From VRUE01 sp036406595 (GTDB taxonomy: Bacteria > Actinomycetota > Thermoleophilia > Solirubrobacterales > 70-9), in assembly GCA_036406595.1 (NCBI GenBank), contig DASXAR010000048.1:1-52725 (forward strand): a stretch of DNA of 52,725 nt, written 5' to 3'. The notes beneath the pieces are model-generated. The model had not been told where the DNA came from. It searched no databases and worked only from the letters and a program-made list of their open reading frames with translations. The first letter of the stretch is position 1, and the number at the start of each line of letters is the position of its first letter. Shown here in pieces: positions 48,858 to 52,725 of this stretch. Position numbers and translations under genes: made by a program.

Positions 48858-49952
48858 TCAGCGCACGTTGAAGCCTTCCCCCGTGAGGCGGCCGATGTCG
48901 TTGGTCAGCCCCAGGAGGAAGATCATGATCACGAGCACGAACCCGACGGCACCGGCACGTTCCATCACCGAGAATGGGACCGGCCTGCCGCGGAATTTCT
49001 CGACCAGGCTCCAGAAAATGTGTCCGCCGTCGAGCGGCAGGAACGGGAAGAGGTTGATCAGCCCGAGCGAGAGGCTGACCACGGCAAGGAGCACGAAGGC
49101 GTCGGCAGTTCCGAGCTTGTCGATCGTCTGGTGACCGACCTCGCTCGCGCCGACCACGCCGGAGACTTCCTTGCGCTGCTCGGAGTCGAGCAGGTTCGCG
49201 AACACGGTCAAGGTCTTGTGGGTGACGAGCCACATGAAGCCGCTCGCACGATCGACCGCTTCGCCCGCGCTGATGTCGACCGGCACCGTGGCGTAGGCGA
49301 AGCCGAGCCTCGTCCGATCCAGTTCGCTGTCGTATTCGGGGCGAGCCGACACCGTGCGGACGTTCCCGTCACGGCGAATCCGTACCGCGACTGGCGTGGC
49401 CGCGAGGCAGCCGTCGACCTGCTTGCCAGGGCACCGGTGCGAGTCGATCTGGTCGCGGAACCGTTCGAGGCGGTGTGCTTCGGAGAGGCCGGCGTACGAG
49501 CGCCCGCCCACGGCGAGGATCTTGTCCCCCGGCTTGAGGACCCGTGCGGCCGGCGTGTGGGTTTCGATCACCCCGACCCTGTTGACTGAGTCCTGCGCCG
49601 CGACCAGCGAGACCACGAAGAGGATCACGAAGGCGAGGGCGATGTTGACCGCCGGCCCGGCGCCGATCACGACGATCCGCTTCCAAACCGGCTGTTCGTA
49701 GTAGCCGCGGTGCTCTTCCCCCGGCGGCAGCTCGTCGTCCGGGTGCATGCCGCTGATCTTCACGTAGCCCCCAGCCGGGATCGAGGCGATCCCGTACTCG
49801 GTCTCGCCCCGCTTCACCGAGACGAGCTTCGGCCCGAAGAAGAGGAAGAACCGCTCGACCCGCATCCCGGTCGCCTTGGCCGCGACGAAGTGGCCCGCCT
49901 CGTGGAGGATGATCAGCGCCGAGAAGCCGAGGAATACGAGAAGCCAGCTCAT
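48858..49952 (-). CDS. rseP: Site-2 protease RseP (M50 family)
   Basis: A 364-residue membrane metalloprotease that cleaves within the membrane, for example anti-sigma factors. The zinc motif HEAGH (His17, Glu18, His21) lies in the first helix; the third ligand is in LFPFLPLDGGH near the C-terminus. A PDZ-like domain (TPAARVLKPGDKILAVGG) is between them. The ATG at 49952 overlaps the dxr stop by 4 nt and gives the standard MSWLLVFLGF start. It ends the frr-uppS-cdsA-dxr-rseP block; ispG lies beyond the cupredoxin pair. Confidence 0.94.
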   Translation of the reverse strand: MSWLLVFLGFSALIILHEAGHFVAAKATGMRVERFFLFFGPKLVSVKRGETEYGIASIPAGGYVKISGMHPDDELPPGEEHRGYYEQPVWKRIVVIGAGPAVNIALAFVILFVVSLVAAQDSVNRVGVIETHTPAARVLKPGDKILAVGGRSYAGLSEAHRLERFRDQIDSHRCPGKQVDGCLAATPVAVRIRRDGNVRTVSARPEYDSELDRTRLGFAYATVPVDISAGEAVDRASGFMWLVTHKTLTVFANLLDSEQRKEVSGVVGASEVGHQTIDKLGTADAFVLLAVVSLSLGLINLFPFLPLDGGHIFWSLVEKFRGRPVPFSVMERAGAVGFVLVIMIFLLGLTNDIGRLTGEGFNVR

Positions 49953-51094
49953 ACTCTCGCCAACCCCCCGACCTCGTCTTCGGTGCGGCGCCTGGCCTCG
50001 GCGTCGGCGGCGAAGAGGTCGTCGAAGTGCTTCACGGGGGCCACCGGCATCTCCCCGAGCACGACCTCGATCGCGGCGGGGATGGCATCGAACGGGATAC
50101 GGCCCTCGAGGAAGGCGGCGACGGCGACCTCGTCGGCGGCGTTGAGGACACAGGGCGCGGTCCCCCCGGCCCGCCCCGCCTCCAGGGCCAGACGCAGGCA
50201 TGCAAAGGTCCTCAGATCGGGTGGCTCGAACTCGAGCGCCCCGACCGCGGCAAGGTCGAGCCGCGGCACGTCGACGTCGGCGCGCTCGGGATAGTGGAGG
50301 GCGTAGGAGATCGGCACCCGCATGTCGGGGTAGCCGAGATGGGCCAGCGACGCGCCGTCGTTGAGATCCACCAGGGAGTGGACGATCGACTGCGGGTGGA
50401 TCACCACCTCGATCCGCTCGTACGGCACCGCGAACAGGTGGTGCGCCTCGATCGCCTCGAAGCCCTTGTTCATCAGCGTCGCGGAATCGATCGTGATCCG
50501 GCCCCCCATCTCCCAGGTCGGGTGCGCGAGCGCATCGGCCACGGTGACGTCGCCGAGCTCGGTCCGGCCGCGGAAGGGGCCGCCCGAGGCGGTGAGGACG
50601 AGGCGCTCGATCGTCCCCGGAGCGCTCGCCGCGGTCAGCTGGAAGAGAGCCGAGTGCTCGGAGTCGACCGGCAGAATGCGGGCTCCGGTCGCTTCGGAGA
50701 GGGCCGTGGTCAGCTCACCGCCGATAACGAGGCTCTCCTTGTTGGCGAGCGCGACGTCGATGCCCTCGGTGAGGGCGACGACGGTGGGCCCGAGGCCCGC
50801 CGCGCCGACGATCCCGTTCAGGACCAGGTCCGCCCCGCTCTCGGCGATCAGCGCGCGGATGCCCTCCTCGCCCGGGAGGATCCGTCCGTCCCACTCGCGC
50901 TCCGCCCGCGCGGCAGCATCGGGATCGGCGAAGGCGACCGCCGGGACGCCGTGGCGGCGCGCCTGCTCGAGGGCCCTCTCCCAGCTCGAGCCGGCGGCGA
51001 GCCCGGCGACCTGAAGCTCGTCGGAGGCGGCGACGATCTCGAGCGCCTGGACGCCGATCGATCCGGTCGAGCCGAGGATGACCACCTTCTTCAT
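49949..51094 (-). CDS. dxr: 1-deoxy-D-xylulose-5-phosphate reductoisomerase
   Basis: A 381-residue NADPH enzyme making MEP in the isoprenoid pathway. It shows the cofactor loop LGSTGSIGVQALEI (7-20), ALANKESLVIGG, the metal-binding DSEH, the flexible SGGPF region (TASGGPFRG) and the MNKGFEAIEAHHLF helix. The ATG at 51094 fits the family, with TAGACT 7 nt upstream. It overlaps rseP by 4 nt. Confidence 0.96.
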   Translation of the reverse strand: MKKVVILGSTGSIGVQALEIVAASDELQVAGLAAGSSWERALEQARRHGVPAVAFADPDAAARAEREWDGRILPGEEGIRALIAESGADLVLNGIVGAAGLGPTVVALTEGIDVALANKESLVIGGELTTALSEATGARILPVDSEHSALFQLTAASAPGTIERLVLTASGGPFRGRTELGDVTVADALAHPTWEMGGRITIDSATLMNKGFEAIEAHHLFAVPYERIEVVIHPQSIVHSLVDLNDGASLAHLGYPDMRVPISYALHYPERADVDVPRLDLAAVGALEFEPPDLRTFACLRLALEAGRAGGTAPCVLNAADEVAVAAFLEGRIPFDAIPAAIEVVLGEMPVAPVKHFDDLFAADAEARRRTEDEVGGLARV

Positions 51095-51101
51095 CCCTGA
51101 A

Positions 51102-51107
51102 AGTCTA
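51102..51107 (-). promoter_or_regulatory. Putative -10 box (TAGACT), leaderless dxr
   Basis: TAGACT on the minus strand lies 7 nt before the ATG at 51094, in the 23-nt spacer after cdsA. dxr may therefore have a promoter of its own inside the operon. Confidence 0.5.
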
Positions 51108-51117
51108 GGTAGGGGGC

Positions 51118-52011
51118 TCAGTAGACCAGCTGGAGCGAGAGGTAGTAGCCGACGACGATCGTGAAGAGGAGTGCGTCGAGGCGGTCGAGCAGGCCCCCGT
51201 GCGGCCCGAACAGCCGGCCTGTGTCCTTCTTGCCGAGGTCCCGCTTCACCATCGAGGCGAAGAGGTCGCCGACCGGGCCGATCGCGGCGACCGCCGCGCC
51301 GATGACAAGCGCATCGACCCCTGAGAGCCAGTCCTGGTAGAGGCCGGCGAACCAGAACGCCATCGTGCCGATCAGGAAGCCGCCGATCAGCCCCTCGGCG
51401 GTCTTGTTGGGCGAGAGGCTCGGCGCGATCGGGTGCGAGCCGAACATGCGACCGGTCGCGTAGGCCCCGGTGTCGGTGGCGAAGGTGCCGACCAGAACGT
51501 CGATCAGCAGGGCCGCTCCGTGGCCAGGCAGGTCGCGGAGAAGAACGGCGTGGACGAGCGGGATGCCGATCCAGATCGTCCCGAGCACCGCGACGCCCAT
51601 CGAGTCGACGATGCCGTCCCGCCGGCCGTGGTTGGCGCCGAACAGGAAGAGCAGCGGAAAGCAGGCCGTGCCGACGAGCAGGACGTTGAACGCGGTGCCG
51701 AAGTGGGCGGCCATCACCATCGCCGTGACCGCGACATAGGCCGCGAGCTGGACCGGCCTCAGCTCCCCCGTCATCACGAAGAACTCCCGCAGGCAGACGA
51801 GGCCGATCGCGACCATCGCGATCGCGAAGGGGAGCCCGCCGAAGACCGTGATCGCGATCGCGAAGACGATCCACGGGATCGCGACCAGAACACGCCGCAT
51901 CGTCTCCCCCCGCAGCGGCGGGCGGCGTCGCGGCGGACGGGGCGGCCGGCTCCGCGGTCGCGGCTCCGGCTCCTCCGCGAATATCTCCTCGTCGAAGAGG
52001 TCCTCGACCAT
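51118..52011 (-). CDS. cdsA: Phosphatidate cytidylyltransferase
   Basis: A 297-residue integral membrane enzyme making CDP-diacylglycerol from phosphatidate and CTP. The C-terminal CdsA signature is complete (SMVKRDLGKKDTGRLFGPHG, then GLLDRLDALLF). Eight or so membrane segments. The first 38 residues are an unusual acidic then Pro/Arg-rich cytoplasmic tail. The ATG at 52011 overlaps the uppS stop by one base, which sets the start. Confidence 0.95.
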   Translation of the reverse strand: MVEDLFDEEIFAEEPEPRPRSRPPRPPRRRPPLRGETMRRVLVAIPWIVFAIAITVFGGLPFAIAMVAIGLVCLREFFVMTGELRPVQLAAYVAVTAMVMAAHFGTAFNVLLVGTACFPLLFLFGANHGRRDGIVDSMGVAVLGTIWIGIPLVHAVLLRDLPGHGAALLIDVLVGTFATDTGAYATGRMFGSHPIAPSLSPNKTAEGLIGGFLIGTMAFWFAGLYQDWLSGVDALVIGAAVAAIGPVGDLFASMVKRDLGKKDTGRLFGPHGGLLDRLDALLFTIVVGYYLSLQLVY

Positions 52012-52682
52012 CAGGCCCTCGCTCCGAAGCGACGCTGGCGCGTCTCGTACTCGCGAAGCGAGGCCTCGAGAGACTCCCGCCCGAAGTCCGGCCAGAGCTC
52101 GTCGCGGAAGATGATCTCCGCGTAGGCGCACTGCCAGAGCAGGTAATTCGAGATGCGCTGCTCGCCGCTGGTTCGGATCAGAAGGTCCGGGTCGTGCATC
52201 TCCGGGGCGTAGAGCCCGGCCCGGAACTCCTCCTCGGTGCTGCCCCGGAATTCTCTCGCCGCGTCGACGATCTCCGCCCTGCCGCCGTAGTTGAAGGCGA
52301 CGAAGAGGACGATGCGGTCGTTGCCCGCGGTGGCCTCCTCGGCCCGGGCCATTCGTTCGAGGAGCTCCGGCGCGAGCCCCTCGCGGCGGCCGATGAAGCG
52401 CATCCGCACCCCTTCGGAGAGCAGCTCGGGCGTCTCGGCCTCGATCCGCTCGGCGAACATCTCCATCAGCGCGCTCACCTCCTCCGGCGGGCGCGTCCAG
52501 TTCTCCGTCGAGAAGGAAAAGACGGTCAGCTCCTCGATCCCCAGCTCGACCGCGTCGCGGAGCCGGGCCTTGACCGTGTCCGCACCGGCCCGGTGCCCCT
52601 CGACGACCGGCAGTCCGCGCCTCTGGGCCCAGCGCCCGTTGCCGTCGGTGATGATCGCGACGTACCGCGCGGAGGCGCTCAC
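52011..52682 (-). CDS. uppS: Isoprenyl (undecaprenyl) diphosphate synthase
   Basis: A 223-residue cis-prenyltransferase making the lipid carrier for cell-wall synthesis. It has the Asp13 motif AIITDGNGRWA (Met of the usual MDGNGRW is Thr), FSTENWTRP, FVAFNYGGRAEI, DLLIRTSGE and SNYLLWQCAYAE. The GTG at 52682 overlaps the frr stop codon (GTGTGA). Chain length cannot be told from sequence alone. Confidence 0.94.
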   Translation of the reverse strand: MSASARYVAIITDGNGRWAQRRGLPVVEGHRAGADTVKARLRDAVELGIEELTVFSFSTENWTRPPEEVSALMEMFAERIEAETPELLSEGVRMRFIGRREGLAPELLERMARAEEATAGNDRIVLFVAFNYGGRAEIVDAAREFRGSTEEEFRAGLYAPEMHDPDLLIRTSGEQRISNYLLWQCAYAEIIFRDELWPDFGRESLEASLREYETRQRRFGARA

Positions 52683-52725
52683 ACCTCCAGGATCTCCTCT
52701 TCCTTCCCCTTCAATAGAGCGTCGA
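52679..52725 (-). CDS. frr: Ribosome recycling factor, C-terminal end only
   Basis: The last 14 complete codons before the TGA read DALLKGKEEEILEV, which matches the C-terminus of bacterial ribosome recycling factors. The position directly before uppS is the conserved location of frr. The rest lies beyond the window. It overlaps the uppS start by two bases. Confidence 0.85.
   Translation of the reverse strand, partial: DALLKGKEEEILEV

Noticed and set aside
1..52725. tRNA genes, rRNA, integrases, transposases, attachment sites, CRISPR
   Set aside because: None could be supported by reading; the gene set is ordinary chromosomal and the gaps are too short for most of these.

Overview
The window is very GC-rich and gene-dense, and it looks chromosomal, from a deep-branching actinobacterium. 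The best guess is a member of the Thermoleophilia / Solirubrobacterales type. This is inferred from gene content: a GarA-like FHA protein beside an FtsR-like MerR regulator and an RsiG-like protein, MurT/GatD lipid II amidation, a WS/DGAT acyltransferase, a DapL aminotransferase, a VKOR-DsbA oxidative folding pair, and a c-di-AMP riboswitch in front of an RlpA-like gene. I found no phage, insertion sequence, CRISPR array, rRNA or tRNA.

Layout. 1-5.5 kb: diaminopimelate genes (dapF partial, dapL), an NAD-epimerase plus metallo-hydrolase pair, hflX and dut. 5.5-12 kb: an exported RTX-repeat protein, then a minus-strand operon dagK-like > murT > methyltransferase > gatD, and another methyltransferase. 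12-17.2 kb: membrane cyclophilin, two alpha/beta hydrolases, peroxiredoxin, VKOR and DsbA-like genes, then a convergent junction with repeats and a perfect hairpin, then a methyltransferase. 17.2-22.6 kb: a 777-residue exported multidomain protein, an SDR, a lipid-transfer-type thiolase and CcdA. 22.6-31.1 kb: a complete potassium operon on the minus strand, in order histidine kinase, kdpE, a 42-codon membrane ORF, kdpF, kdpA, kdpC, kdpB, an N-terminal-only kdpD and a membrane-anchored Usp. 31-38 kb: small hypothetical genes, a NeuD-like acyltransferase, dinB, rlpA with its riboswitch, WS/DGAT, nadE and a thioesterase. 38-43.3 kb: a membrane HTH/RskA-like fusion, then an operon rsiG-like > garA > ftsR > SRPBCC > alkyl-DHAP-synthase-like oxidase, then pgsA. 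43.3-52.7 kb: the conserved order frr > uppS > cdsA > dxr > rseP > [two cupredoxin genes on the other strand] > ispG > proS.

How the genes connect. Envelope biogenesis dominates: DAP synthesis, undecaprenyl diphosphate, CDP-diacylglycerol and phosphatidylglycerophosphate, isoprenoids (dxr, ispG), lipid II amidation, RlpA, and oxidative folding of Cys-containing exported proteins. Second-messenger logic also appears: c-di-AMP through the riboswitch, and possibly c-di-GMP through the RsiG-like motif.

Of most interest are five things. Both catalytic cysteines of DapF are replaced by serine. A single-motif RsiG-like protein sits in an operon with GarA and FtsR. KdpD is split across two genes of a kdp operon ordered F-A-C-B, which also holds a small membrane ORF upstream of kdpF. 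An HTH-membrane-RskA fusion lies at 38.2 kb. Finally, a -10 hexamer (TANNNT) sits 6-10 nt before the start codon of 22 genes, which points to pervasive leaderless transcription; I used it to choose several start codons.
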